A DNA stretch of 64,000 nucleotides. Origin: Moraxella sp. K1664. GTDB taxonomy: Bacteria; Pseudomonadota; Gammaproteobacteria; Pseudomonadales; Moraxellaceae. Positions 29,264 through 37,930 of this stretch are shown piece after piece. The position numbers and the translations under genes are program-made. The stretch's first letter is position 1, and the number at the start of each line of letters is the position of its first letter. The stretch is from positions 248,001 to 312,000 of the forward strand of contig NZ_CP155576.1 of NCBI RefSeq assembly GCF_039693965.1. The letters are read 5' to 3'. The notes below the pieces were generated by a model. That model had not been told where the DNA came from and made no database searches. It was given only the letters and a program-made list of their open reading frames with translations.

Positions 29264-29456
29264 CTGTCTCTTGCCTTGTTTATGCAGTGTCTGTTTTAAT
29301 AAACGCACTTAGATACCATTCAGAGTTAAGATGACAAGCAAAGGACACCATCTGAGCACCAGTGTTAAGACACTAAGGGCGAACCCGTGTTCTCTTTGCT
29401 TGTATAACCCAACAACATTCTAGCAGATAATCTAGGTTTGGTGTTGGGTTGATACA
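29264..29456 (-). ncRNA. Predicted IS110 bridge RNA with target- and donor-guide loops
   Basis: Read on the transposase strand, a 5' stem-loop (29406-29449; AACCCAACA pairs with TGTTGGGTT) is followed by a first loop closed by ACAAGCAAAG and CTTTGCTTGT (29394-29403 with 29334-29343). That loop holds GTTCGCCCT (29376-29384), identical to the left target half, an inner stem (29361-29374) and GCTCAG (29352-29357), complementary to the right target half. A second loop holds ATGGTATCT (29311-29319), identical to the right element end plus core, then a hairpin (29278-29304) and ACAAG (29275-29279), complementary to the left end. Exact RNA ends are unknown; the 3' part may run into the transposase start. 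Confidence 0.75.
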
Positions 29457-29525
29457 AGGGCGAACGGAAAACCTAATTCAGCATACTTTTTGAGCCACCA
29501 CCGAATATTTTTATAAAGGGAATAA

Positions 29526-29549
29526 GGGTAAATTGCAATTTACCCCTAC
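29526..29549. repeat. GGGTAAATTGCAATTTACCC palindrome
   Basis: A sequence variant of the GGGCGAAT palindrome family in which compensating changes on both arms keep the palindrome perfect. It lies just past the lemA stop codon and could serve as a weak hairpin. Confidence 0.7.
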
Positions 29550-29562
29550 AAAACATGCAAGG

Positions 29563-30225
29563 TTATTGAGCCGTGGCGGTTGCCGAGCCTGTATTTGCCC
29601 CTGCTGTTGCCGAACCTGTATTGGCATTATTGCTATTATTGCCAAAATTGACCGTTGGGGCGGTGCTAATGGCTTGCTCATTTTCCACGCTAAAATTGGC
29701 TTTGGTTTGCATTCCAAACACTTTGGCGGTTAGGTTGGTTGGGAACTGGCGAACCGTTGTGTTATAGCCCTGCACGCTTTGGATATAGTTGTTACGAGCG
29801 ACCGTAATGCGGTTTTCGGTGCCTTCTAGCTGGGCTTGTAAGTCTTGGAACATACCGTCCGCTTTGAGCTGTGGGTAATTTTCGGTTACCATCATCAGCC
29901 GTGATAAGGCAGATGTCATGCCCGCCTGAGCTTCTTGATATTGCTTCATGGCGTTGGGGTCGTTTAGGGTCTCAGGGGTGAGCTGAACGCTACCGACACG
30001 AGAGCGAGCTTGGGCGACTTCGGTCAACACTTCTTTTTCGTGTTCGGCATAACGCTCCACCACCGCCACAAGGTTTGGCACAAGGTCGGCACGGCGTTGG
30101 TACTGGTTCACCACTTCCGACCATTTGGCGTTGGTGTCTTCGTCTAGGGCTTGCAAGTTGTTATAACCACAACCTGATAGAGTTAGGGTGCTGGCAAGCA
30201 GGGCTGATGTGATGAGTTTTTTCAT
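29563..30225 (-). CDS. LemA family lipoprotein
   Basis: This 220-residue envelope protein has an N-terminal lipobox signal (TLTLSGCGYNN, lipidation on Cys 19). The LemA helical bundle follows (NAKWSEVVNQYQRRADLVPN, QARSRVGSVQLTPE, SRLMMVTENYPQLKAD, ENRITVARNNY). The last 25 residues are an Asn/Gly/Ser/Ala-rich tail. LemA-type proteins pair with TPM proteins; here the TPM genes follow on the same strand but beyond the IS110-type element, which may cut the original transcript. Confidence 0.9.
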   Translation of the reverse strand: MKKLITSALLASTLTLSGCGYNNLQALDEDTNAKWSEVVNQYQRRADLVPNLVAVVERYAEHEKEVLTEVAQARSRVGSVQLTPETLNDPNAMKQYQEAQAGMTSALSRLMMVTENYPQLKADGMFQDLQAQLEGTENRITVARNNYIQSVQGYNTTVRQFPTNLTAKVFGMQTKANFSVENEQAISTAPTVNFGNNSNNANTGSATAGANTGSATATAQ

Positions 30226-30783
30226 AAATTGCCTTTTGAATATAAAATAAAAAGTTATGCTTATAATAAAGATTTGTCCGTCAAATGCAAGTAAAAAAAT
30301 GTAGCTTGTCTTTAAATAATTGGGATTTACAAGATAAATAATTGGAATTTACAAGGTTTTTTGCCATCATTTTATATTAAATCTATCTTAAAAATAACAA
30401 CAAAAAACTTAATAAAACCAAAAAATTGTAAAAAACATTAAAAAATTGTAGATTTTTTTAAAAAAGTATGGCAAATTGTGAACACTTAAATTTTTATTCA
30501 ACGCATCCTAGCTTGACTTAAAATGTTTATTGATGGCTTTGGATTTTTAGAAAACTTCCTGCAAAACTAGTTTTCCGTTCGCCCTGAGCCTGTCGAAGGG
30601 TAGCGGAAAACCGTTATGGTTCGACAAGCTCACCACGAACGGTTTTCTTTAATTTGGGGTTTTGCAGGAAATCTAGATATGGACAAATTGCTTGCGGTTT
30701 GTTTTGCCAAATCAATCGGTTAAGCTTGGAGTTGATTTTACTTTTTATTTGTCATGATTGCAAACGCATAGGGAGCGATGACT
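30226..30783. other. lemA-symporter intergenic region
   Basis: This 558-bp AT-rich gap between divergent genes contains two near-identical 20-bp units (AATAATTGG[G/A]ATTTACAAG, about 30315-30357), long A/T runs, and dispersed repeat A copy 4. No gene was recognised; promoters for both flanking genes must lie here. Confidence 0.6.
30554..30672. repeat. Dispersed repeat A, copy 4
   Basis: It has the same ACTTCCTGCAAAAC / GTTTTGCAGGAA ends as copy 1, with an internal GTTCGCCCTGAGC (30577-30589) identical to the IS110-type target but empty. The left inner arm reads GAGCCTGTCGAAGGG, unlike the GAGCTATGCCTGCGGG of copy 1. Confidence 0.87.
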
Positions 30784-32304
30784 ATGAATGAGATTGTTAA
30801 TTGGCTAAACGGGATTATTTGGAGTCCTGCCTTGATTTATCTGTGTCTTGGGGCAGGGCTATTTTATTCCATTATGACCCGTTTTGTACAGTTACGACTG
30901 TTTGGCGAGATGATACGCCTTGTATTTAGCAAAACCAAAAGCGATGACGGGATTTCGTCCTTTCAGGCATTTGTGGTGGCACTTGCCAACCGTGTGGGCG
31001 TGGGTAACATTGCAGGGGTGGCGGCTGCCATCGGCTTTGGTGGCCCATCGGCGGTATTTTGGATGTGGGTGGTGGCATTTTTGGGAGCGTCCACCGCTTA
31101 CGCTGAGAGTACGTTATCACAAATCTACAAAGAGCGAGACCCCATCACAGGGCAATACCGTGGTGGCCCTGCCTATTATTTTGAAAAAGGCTTGGGACAA
31201 AAATGGTACGCCATACTCTTTGCGGTGGCGATGATTATCTCGTGTGGCGTGTTTTTGCCAGGGGTGCAGGCTAATGGTGTCGCTAGTGCAGTAACTCGCA
31301 TCACAGGCGAAGGCAATTTGGTCAATTTCTTGGGGCTAGAAGTCGGTACGCTACGCATTGCCGTCATGGCGGTTGTTGTGGTTGCGGTGGGCGTGATTAT
31401 CCTAGGCGGTATCAAGCGTATTGCAAGCTTTGCTGAGATTGTCGTGCCATTTATGGCGGTCGGCTACATTGTGCTTGCCCTGCTTATCATGGTCATGAAC
31501 CTTGACAAAATTCCTGCGGTCTTTGGGCTTATCATGGGCGATATCTTCAACCCAATGGCAGGTTTTGGAGCGGCGATTGGCTGGGGTGTCAAGCGTGGCG
31601 TTTATTCCAACGAAGCTGGTCAAGGTACAGGTCCACACCACTCAGGGGCTGCCGAAGTAGACCACCCATCTCAGCAAGGTCTTGTACAGGCGTTCTCTGT
31701 TTATGTGGATACGCTTATTGTGTGTACGGCAACTGCCTTTATGATTTTGACCATGGGAACGTACAACGTCCAAGGCACGCTTGAAACAGGGCAGTTCATC
31801 GTCCAAAATATCGATGCTGGCGTTGAGATTGGCACACCTGCCTTTACTCAGATGGCACTCGAGACGACTTTTGGGGCGTTTGGTAACTACTTTATTGCTG
31901 TTGCCATTTTCTTTTTTGCCTTTACCACGATTTTGGCGTACTACCACATCGCCGAGATTAATGTGGTATATCTGTCAAGATTCATCGGTAAGCAAGCTCA
32001 AAAAACAGGGCTGATGATTGCCAAAGTCATCATTCTTATCATGGTGGGCTACGGTGCGTTGAACAGTGCTGGGGCTATCTGGGCATGGGGCGATGTGGGC
32101 GTGGGTATGACTGCGTGGCTGAACATCATCGGTATCTTGATTATGTTCTTTATGGGGTCTCGGGTTACCATGCGAATGCTTGCCGACTATGAAGCACAGC
32201 GTAAATCGGGTCAGCGTATCACCTTTGATCCTGCCAAATTTGGTATCAAAAACGCCACATTTTGGGAAGAGCGTCTGCGTCAAAATGACAGACAAGACAG
32301 CTAA
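30784..32304 (+). CDS. Alanine/glycine:cation symporter (AGCS family)
   Basis: This 506-residue sodium-coupled amino acid importer has about 10-11 membrane segments. Family landmarks are GVGNIAGVAAAIGFGGPSAVFWMW, and GWGVKRGVYSNEAGQGTGPHHSGAAE in the middle. The ATG at 30784 is preferred to 30778 because AGGGAG lies 8 nt before it and only 2 nt before the first ATG. It is a single gene with a terminator at 32317. Confidence 0.93.
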   Translation: MNEIVNWLNGIIWSPALIYLCLGAGLFYSIMTRFVQLRLFGEMIRLVFSKTKSDDGISSFQAFVVALANRVGVGNIAGVAAAIGFGGPSAVFWMWVVAFLGASTAYAESTLSQIYKERDPITGQYRGGPAYYFEKGLGQKWYAILFAVAMIISCGVFLPGVQANGVASAVTRITGEGNLVNFLGLEVGTLRIAVMAVVVVAVGVIILGGIKRIASFAEIVVPFMAVGYIVLALLIMVMNLDKIPAVFGLIMGDIFNPMAGFGAAIGWGVKRGVYSNEAGQGTGPHHSGAAEVDHPSQQGLVQAFSVYVDTLIVCTATAFMILTMGTYNVQGTLETGQFIVQNIDAGVEIGTPAFTQMALETTFGAFGNYFIAVAIFFFAFTTILAYYHIAEINVVYLSRFIGKQAQKTGLMIAKVIILIMVGYGALNSAGAIWAWGDVGVGMTAWLNIIGILIMFFMGSRVTMRMLADYEAQRKSGQRITFDPAKFGIKNATFWEERLRQNDRQDS

Positions 32305-32316
32305 CATCCATACAAA

Positions 32317-32343
32317 CAAAACCGCTCAACTTGGGCGGTTTTG
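32317..32343 (+). terminator. Rho-independent terminator of the symporter gene
   Basis: CAAAACCGCTC and GGGCGGTTTTG arms flank a short loop 13 bp past the stop codon. Confidence 0.85.
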
Positions 32344-32418
32344 TCGTTTTATGGCAATCTTACAGACTTAGCCTTAATTATGATAAAATTTGGACTGCAT
32401 TCTATCTCATTGACAAAT

Positions 32419-33225
32419 ATGTTTAAACTGCTTTATGCCATTTTCCGCGTATTATCATTATCGGTCATTGCTTTATTTTTACTGATTTTTAAATCAATAC
32501 TAGATACCTTGTTAATTATCAAATCTTTTATTTTAAAACACAAGGATAAAAAACCCATGTTGCCACTTGACATCAATCATGCCATGCAAGAAACACCACC
32601 TGCTCCACAGGCGGTTATGATACAAAAGAACAATCATGGCGAGCAAAAACCGCCTTTTGAAAGTTATTATCCTGCAACCGATGTGCAAGCAGTACCCCCA
32701 CACATCATCGCAAGCTATCGCCATAAAGTACCGTCTAGACTGATTGACATTTGGCAAACGACAGGTTTTGGCAAATACGGTGATGGACTGATTGAATTTA
32801 TCAACCCCCAAGACTACGAAGAAAACTTATGGCGATGGCTAGACAGCGAACAAGAAAACTATACCCCATTTGCAATCAATGCCTTTGGCGACATGTTTTA
32901 TTATCGCCGTTTAAGCGATGTTGGTGATGAAGATGTGTGCTTGCTAGATATCCAATATCGCAAATGCGAAGTGTTAGACTGGGATTTTGATGATTTTCTT
33001 GACGAGACTCTAACCGATGATGACTTTCGCCAAGAGTGGCTAAGGCTGGATTTGTTTTTGTCCGCCCAAAAACGCCACGGCAATTTGCAAAATGGCGAAG
33101 TTTATATGTTTACGCCCATTATCGCTCTGGGCAATCCTACCAATAATGTAGAACTTCTTGATAAAGGGCTGGCAGTGGTTTATCAAATGCTGGTGCTTGA
33201 AATGGGCAAGGACATGTATCAATAG
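32419..33225 (+). CDS. GAD-like / Tdi1-type immunity-like protein with membrane anchor
   Basis: The 268-residue protein begins with one or two hydrophobic helices (MFKLLYAIFRVLSLSVIALFLL), then a linker and a GAD-like region (WQTTGFGKYGDGLIEFINPQDY, INAFGDMFYYRR). It ends with a DUF1851/Tdi1 C-terminal segment (GEVYMFTPIIALGN, LDKGLAVVYQMLVLEMG). Soluble members act as immunity proteins against type VI secretion nuclease effectors. No effector or secretion gene is nearby, so this would be an orphan. Start 32419 is chosen because earlier starts run into the terminator; 32380 is the alternative. Confidence 0.65.
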   Translation: MFKLLYAIFRVLSLSVIALFLLIFKSILDTLLIIKSFILKHKDKKPMLPLDINHAMQETPPAPQAVMIQKNNHGEQKPPFESYYPATDVQAVPPHIIASYRHKVPSRLIDIWQTTGFGKYGDGLIEFINPQDYEENLWRWLDSEQENYTPFAINAFGDMFYYRRLSDVGDEDVCLLDIQYRKCEVLDWDFDDFLDETLTDDDFRQEWLRLDLFLSAQKRHGNLQNGEVYMFTPIIALGNPTNNVELLDKGLAVVYQMLVLEMGKDMYQ

Positions 33226-33414
33226 TAAATTCATCACTTCTTATAAATAATTGATATATAGTAACATTTTTACCGCTATTTATTGCTATAAAGTTACGAG
33301 ATGTCTTTTTTATGGGTTAAACGGGTAACATACAGGCAAAATTTGGGCTATAATGCCATTTAGCATTTTAATGCACGACTGTTTATTCCCTTAATTCATC
33401 TCATAGGACACACC

Positions 33415-34223
33415 ATGTTAAAGCCTACTCTTGCCATCAGCGTACTTGCCTTAGCTCTGTCTGCTTGTACCACCACACTCATGGGCACGCTCATCATGAC
33501 CACCATCACGGGCACGACCACCATCATCACGACCACGCACATTGGGGCTATGCTGGCAGTAGCGTACCACCAGAGAACTGGGGCGACATCGAAGTAAACC
33601 GCCTATGTAAAACAGGTTAAGAACAATCACCCATCAACATCGACACCGTGGTTAAGCCACGCCCTGATGGCGACGGCAACTTTAACTTAGCGCCTAACTA
33701 CACCGCCAGCGACTTTGAGGTGGTCAATAACGGTCACACCATCTCTTTTAATGCCAAAGACGACAAAAACACCCTAAATGTGAATGACGTGGACTATAAG
33801 TTACTACAATTTCACTACCACGTGCCTAGTGAACACACCGTGATGAATGCGTTTTATCCATTAGAGATTCACTTTGTTCATCAAAATGCCAATGGCGGTC
33901 TGGCAGTGATTGGTGTATTGGTAGAAAAGGGGGCAACCAACATCAACCTTGGCAAAATCCTAACCGACCTACCCACAGATGGCAAATACACAGGCACATT
34001 ATCATCCTTTAATGTCGCCACCATCATGCCCACCAACAGCCCCACCTATGCTTACAACGGCTCACTAACCACCCCACCTTGCTCAGAGCAAGTGCAGTGG
34101 CTACTAAAAGCCAAGCCAATCACTGCTGACAGCGAACAGCTAAATACCCTTGCCAAGCTCTACAACGGCAACAACCGCCCTGTACAGCCCCAAGGCGACC
34201 GCACGGTTCATATCGTAGAATAA
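33415..34223 (+). pseudogene. Alpha-class carbonic anhydrase, inactivated twice
   Basis: The start (MLKPTLAISVLALALSACTT) is a lipoprotein-type signal. Immediately after, a single-base frameshift moves the downstream coding into another frame, which holds a His-rich stretch (HHDHHHGHDHHHHDH) and HWGYAGSSVPPENWGDIEVN, LCKTG. Then a TAA (33618-33620) interrupts LCKTG*EQSPINID. The rest (33621-34223) is intact and keeps the zinc site (LLQFHYHVPSEHTV, LEIHFVHQN) and LTTPPCSEQVQWLL. The lesions are too far apart for one sequencing error. A 191-residue fragment could start at 33648 but would lack the N-terminal third of the fold. Confidence 0.85.
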
Positions 34224-34229
34224 CAACTG

Positions 34230-34442
34230 CAGGGCAATCGCACTACAAAATTTTACATGAAATTGATTAAAAATCAAGCAAATTTAGTATTTATAGTTAA
34301 TTTTATCTAAATATATTTTTAATAAATTATTCAAAATATAATTGGTTTGGTGAGTTTTTAAATAATTTGTGTCTAAAAATTGCCAATTTCTTCAAAAACA
34401 TAATTTTATTTGCTAAAAATTAAATATAGTGCGATTGCCCTG
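34230..34442. repeat. 213-bp element with 16-bp perfect terminal inverted repeats
   Basis: The left end CAGGGCAATCGCACTA (34230-34245) and right end TAGTGCGATTGCCCTG (34427-34442) are exact inverses. The interior is very AT-rich with no gene. It has the size and form of a MITE; I see no clear target duplication and no second copy in the window. It fills the gap between the carbonic anhydrase remnant and truD. Confidence 0.75.
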
Positions 34443-34492
34443 ATAACAATTGGCAAAATGATTGGCAATACTCGCCAAACATGCTACAATAC

Positions 34493-34523
34493 AAACGCCC
34501 GAGTTTTTACTTGGGCGTTTTTA
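34493..34523 (+). terminator. Rho-independent terminator upstream of truD
   Basis: AAACGCCCGAG and CTTGGGCGTTTTT arms flank a T-rich loop, 27 bp before the truD start. It may end transcription from the carbonic anhydrase region or act as an attenuator in the truD leader. Confidence 0.75.
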
Positions 34524-34549
34524 ATTTATCATTGTTCAAGAACATCGTC

Positions 34550-35632
34550 ATGACTCATCACGCCCCACATCGTCCTTTTGCCCCTACCATCATCTCGGCT
34601 GATTTTAAGACTTATCCTGCTGATTTCATTGTCAAGGAGCTGATGGCTGTTGATTTTAGTGGGCAAGGCGAGCATTTGTGGGTGCATGTCTGCAAAGTCG
34701 GCATGAATACCGCCTTTGTCGCCAAACTCTTGGCGGACTGGGCAGGCATTCTTATGCGTGATGTTGGCTACTCGGGACTAAAAGACCGCCACGCCCAGAC
34801 GTATCAATGGTTTAGCCTAAGATTGCCCAAGCGTACTCTGCCTGCGGGAAGGTTTGATGAGTTTATCAAAAACCATTTAAAAGAGAGCGAAGACCTAACG
34901 CTCATCGCTCATCGCTGGCATGACAAAAAACTCCACCGTGGCACGCACAAAGCCAATGCCTTTACCATCACGCTAAGACAAGTGGCAGGCGAGACATCCG
35001 CCATCAATGCACAGCTTACTCACATCAAACAGGCAGGCGTGCCTAACTATTTTGGTGAGCAACGCTTTGGGCATGATGGCGATAACATCAACCAAGCCAA
35101 AGCCTTTTTTGAAAAAATACTCTCATCTGCCAAGCCTTATAAACCCTTTAAAAAAGACATGGACAAGCACAGCCTATATGTGTCATCCGCCAGAAGCATG
35201 CTGTTTAATGCCTTACTTAGTGAGCGAGTACGGCTTGGCAGTTGGGATAAGGCGGTGGCAGGCGATGTGTTTAACCTAGACGGGACGGGTTCTATTTTTT
35301 GTGCCGACATTGACGATGAGATCATTAGACGAGTATCAGAGCAGGACATTCACCCCACCGCCCCACTGTTTGGGGTGGGCGAGCCAAAAAATACCGATGA
35401 GAGCCTACGCATTTATCAGGCAGTATTGGCACAAGATGAATATGAACTCATCAAAAACGGACTGTTAAAAGTCGGGGTCAAACTTGCCCAACGTCCCCTA
35501 CGCCTAAGGGTTCATGAGTTAAACTGGCGATGGCATGATGGCAGTCTAACGCTAGACTTTGAGTTACCCACTGGCAGTTTTGCCACCAGCGTGCTGTTTG
35601 CCTTATGTGAGAATTTGACTAAAAATCATTAA
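34550..35632 (+). CDS. truD: tRNA pseudouridine(13) synthase TruD
   Basis: TruD converts U13 of tRNA-Glu to pseudouridine. The catalytic Asp lies in DVGYSGLKDRHAQTYQWFS near residue 82. Other landmarks are FIVKELMAVDFSGQGEH, PNYFGEQRFGHDG and LSRVRLG-like LLSERVRLGSWDKA. The start at 34550 (MTHHAPHRPF) is preferred since earlier ATGs lie inside the terminator hairpin. It has 360 residues, close to E. coli (349). It is convergent with the PHP gene; the two stop codons overlap by 4 bp. Confidence 0.93.
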   Translation: MTHHAPHRPFAPTIISADFKTYPADFIVKELMAVDFSGQGEHLWVHVCKVGMNTAFVAKLLADWAGILMRDVGYSGLKDRHAQTYQWFSLRLPKRTLPAGRFDEFIKNHLKESEDLTLIAHRWHDKKLHRGTHKANAFTITLRQVAGETSAINAQLTHIKQAGVPNYFGEQRFGHDGDNINQAKAFFEKILSSAKPYKPFKKDMDKHSLYVSSARSMLFNALLSERVRLGSWDKAVAGDVFNLDGTGSIFCADIDDEIIRRVSEQDIHPTAPLFGVGEPKNTDESLRIYQAVLAQDEYELIKNGLLKVGVKLAQRPLRLRVHELNWRWHDGSLTLDFELPTGSFATSVLFALCENLTKNH

Positions 35633-36522
35633 AACCGCTCCCACACTCCCACCTGCTCCGCCTTAGGCGTGGCGACTTGTCCAAGTTTTCGCCATGGCAT
35701 GTTTGCCCCATGAAAATCCGACCCTACCGACACCATGAGTCCATGCTCTGCCACACATCTATCTATCATCGCTCGGGTGGATATAGGCTCGCTAGGGCTA
35801 GGCAACTCAATCGCCTGACCGCCCAGCATAGCAAAATCAGCGATGAGCTTACGCACACGAGTGGCGGACAAATCATAGCGAGCGGGGTGAGCCAGCACCG
35901 AAATCCCACCACATTCATGGATTAGCTCTATGGTCTGACCCATGGTTAAGCTATCAATGGCAACATAAGCTGGCTTATCATCTGCTAAATATTTATCAAA
36001 AGCATCTTGCACCGTCCGCACCACACCCAGCTCAAATAATACTTGTCCAATATGAGCTCGCCCCACCGCTTTGGCATTGCCTTTTGCCTTATCCAATACC
36101 GCTTGCCATAATACCTGCTCATCAATGTGAGCAAAATCCGCCATGTCTGTCAATATCCCTGCCATCTTTACCACAATGGCATGACCACGAGTTTCCCGAG
36201 AGTTTTGTAAATGGTTAAGTTTTTGATTTAATCGCTCTTTATCCTTAAAATTAAGGGCGACCACATGAATGGTCTTGGTTGTGGATTTATTTTTGCCATA
36301 GCCACCATTCATCTGATGATGGCAACTAATCTCCACCCCATCAATCAAACGCATGCCCAGCTCATCCGCCGTCTGCCGTGCTTCATCAATGCCAGCGGTG
36401 GTGTCGTGGTCGGTCAAGGCAAAAACTTCGATACCCGTCTCATGAGCCAACTTGACCACATGAGCAGGGGAGAATGTCCCATCGGAGCAGGTACTGTGGC
36501 TGTGTAAGTCCACTTTTATCAT
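35629..36522 (-). CDS. PHP-domain phosphoesterase (RNase AM / YciV-like)
   Basis: This 297-residue protein carries the PHP metal-binding motifs VDLHSHSTCSDGTFSP, FALTDHDTTAGIDEA, DGVEISCH and, late, VLAHPARYD and VGSDFHG. It belongs to the family of E. coli YciV (RNase AM), which removes nucleotides from 5' ends of rRNA and other RNA or short oligonucleotides. It lies downstream of ftsZ on the same strand, separated by a terminator. Confidence 0.85.
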   Translation of the reverse strand: MIKVDLHSHSTCSDGTFSPAHVVKLAHETGIEVFALTDHDTTAGIDEARQTADELGMRLIDGVEISCHHQMNGGYGKNKSTTKTIHVVALNFKDKERLNQKLNHLQNSRETRGHAIVVKMAGILTDMADFAHIDEQVLWQAVLDKAKGNAKAVGRAHIGQVLFELGVVRTVQDAFDKYLADDKPAYVAIDSLTMGQTIELIHECGGISVLAHPARYDLSATRVRKLIADFAMLGGQAIELPSPSEPISTRAMIDRCVAEHGLMVSVGSDFHGANMPWRKLGQVATPKAEQVGVWERF

Positions 36523-36564
36523 AGATTATCCATTTTATTTTGCTGTTTATTTTACCATCAAATA

Positions 36565-36593
36565 AAACAAAACCCCACCAATGGCAGGGTTTA
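36565..36593 (-). terminator. Rho-independent terminator after ftsZ
   Basis: On the minus strand AAACCCTGCCA pairs with TGGTGGGGTTT and is followed by TGTTTTATTT. It lies 14 bp past the ftsZ stop codon. Confidence 0.8.
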
Positions 36594-36606
36594 CACAAAG
36601 AACATG

Positions 36607-37797
36607 CTACTTATTGTGTTGTTGTGATTTTAGGTAGCTATTCACATCAATGCGTGTTTTGACCTGCGGGGCGGTCTGTGGCTGAGCCTGTGCTTGAACC
36701 GACTGGGGGGCTTGCTGTGGCTGAGCCTGCTGTGCTTGTTGCTGACTCTCTAAGGCACTGACATGACCTGCCGGAGCAGTTTGTAGGTTCTGAATCGGGG
36801 CTTGTTGTATGGTCACTTTTGGACGGTCATCCAAGGTCAAACCCGTAGCAATGACCGTGACATGAATCTCATCGCCCATGCTCTCATCTTGGACATAGCC
36901 ATAGAAGATATTACCTTCTTCTAGGTCAGCAATCGATGACAATGCTTCGGCAATCTCTTCAGGTTCACTCATCATCAGCTCAGCGGCGGTAATGTTCACC
37001 AACAACCCCTTGGCATTTTCAAGGCGAATGTCATCAAGCAGTGGCGAGCGAATGGCTTTCTCGGCAGCTTGTCTGGCACGGTCATCACCACTGGCACGAC
37101 CGATACCCATCATCGCATAGCCTTTGGCAGTCATCGCAGTACGCACGTCTCTAAAATCGGTGTTAATCACCACATTATCCGCCGTATCCACGATTTGTAC
37201 CAAGCCACTTACCGCGTGCAGAAGCACATCATCGGCTTTTTTAAGGGCATCTGTAAAAGAGATTTGCTTATAAATCTTTAACAGCTTTTGGTTGGGAATG
37301 GTGATGATGGCATCAACCAACTCTGTCAGCTGACTAACGCCATCTTTGGCAGACTTCATGCGTTTTTTGCCTTCAAAGTCAAAGGGCGTGGTCACCACAG
37401 CAACGGTCAAAATACCCATCTCTTTGGCAATGCGAGCCACCACAGGAGCAGCACCTGTACCTGTGCCACCGCCCATGCCTGCGGTAATAAACACCATGTT
37501 GTAGCCATCTAACATTGAGCGGATTTCATCTTCGTCTTCTTCGGCGTAACGGCGACCTTCTTCGGGGTTGCCACCTGCACCCAGACCTTCTGAACCAAGC
37601 TGAATCTTATGTGGCACGGTCAAATTATCAAGGGCAGTACGGTCAGTATTGGCAGCAACAAACGTCACGCCATTAATACCTTCTTGCACCATATGTTCCA
37701 CGGCATTACCGCCACCACCGCCCACACCAAACACGATAAAACGAGCTTTACCGTAATTTACTTGACCATCATCTGTGTCAAGACCATATTTAGACAT
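36607..37797 (-). CDS. ftsZ: Cell division protein FtsZ
   Basis: FtsZ is the tubulin-like GTPase that forms the division ring. The 396-residue protein shows [15 protein letters not shown], the tubulin signature [13 protein letters not shown] near residue 108 and the synergy-loop [20 protein letters not shown] with catalytic Asp. A Gln/Pro/Ala-rich linker follows (about 325-380). The C-terminal peptide [15 protein letters not shown] replaces the usual DIPxFLR core, so contacts with FtsA may be adapted. It is the last division gene of this minus-strand series. Confidence 0.98.
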   Translation of the reverse strand: MSKYGLDTDDGQVNYGKARFIVFGVGGGGGNAVEHMVQEGINGVTFVAANTDRTALDNLTVPHKIQLGSEGLGAGGNPEEGRRYAEEDEDEIRSMLDGYNMVFITAGMGGGTGTGAAPVVARIAKEMGILTVAVVTTPFDFEGKKRMKSAKDGVSQLTELVDAIITIPNQKLLKIYKQISFTDALKKADDVLLHAVSGLVQIVDTADNVVINTDFRDVRTAMTAKGYAMMGIGRASGDDRARQAAEKAIRSPLLDDIRLENAKGLLVNITAAELMMSEPEEIAEALSSIADLEEGNIFYGYVQDESMGDEIHVTVIATGLTLDDRPKVTIQQAPIQNLQTAPAGHVSALESQQQAQQAQPQQAPQSVQAQAQPQTAPQVKTRIDVNSYLKSQQHNK

Positions 37798-37930
37798 TTG
37801 TTTCTCCGAATTCTTTTATCATAGTGACATAGAAAATATTTTGACATTATAACACCAATTCACCCCATATTAAATAGTAGGGTGAGTGATTGGCTTGAAA
37901 TAAGCCTTTAATGGACAACGGTTGGAAGTT

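Larger units (their letters stand above)
28217..29456 (-). mobile_element. IS110-family insertion sequence
   Basis: The 1240-bp element has no terminal inverted repeats, as expected for IS110. Its ends were found by comparing the split repeat with intact copies. Both ends touch the same dinucleotide (AG on the plus strand, CT on the transposase strand) at 28215-28216 and 29457-29458, the signature of core-dinucleotide recombination. It encodes one DEDD recombinase. Non-coding DNA is long upstream of the gene (about 190 bp, see the bridge RNA entry) and short downstream (about 60 bp). Confidence 0.9.
28135..29491. repeat. Dispersed repeat A, copy 3, split by the IS110-family element
   Basis: The left part 28135-28216 begins GCAAAGTATGCT and ends CATAGCTCAG; the right part 29457-29491 begins AGGGCGAACGG and ends AGCATACTTTTT. 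Joining them at the shared AG restores a unit equivalent to copies 1, 2 and 4, with an unbroken GCTCAGGGCGAAC. The element therefore entered a pre-existing repeat. Confidence 0.88.

Noticed and set aside
33415-33597. Independent 60-residue Thr/Ile-rich gene
   Set aside because: It is the shifted reading of the His-rich region of the carbonic anhydrase; CAC/CAT codons read out of frame give Thr and Ile runs.
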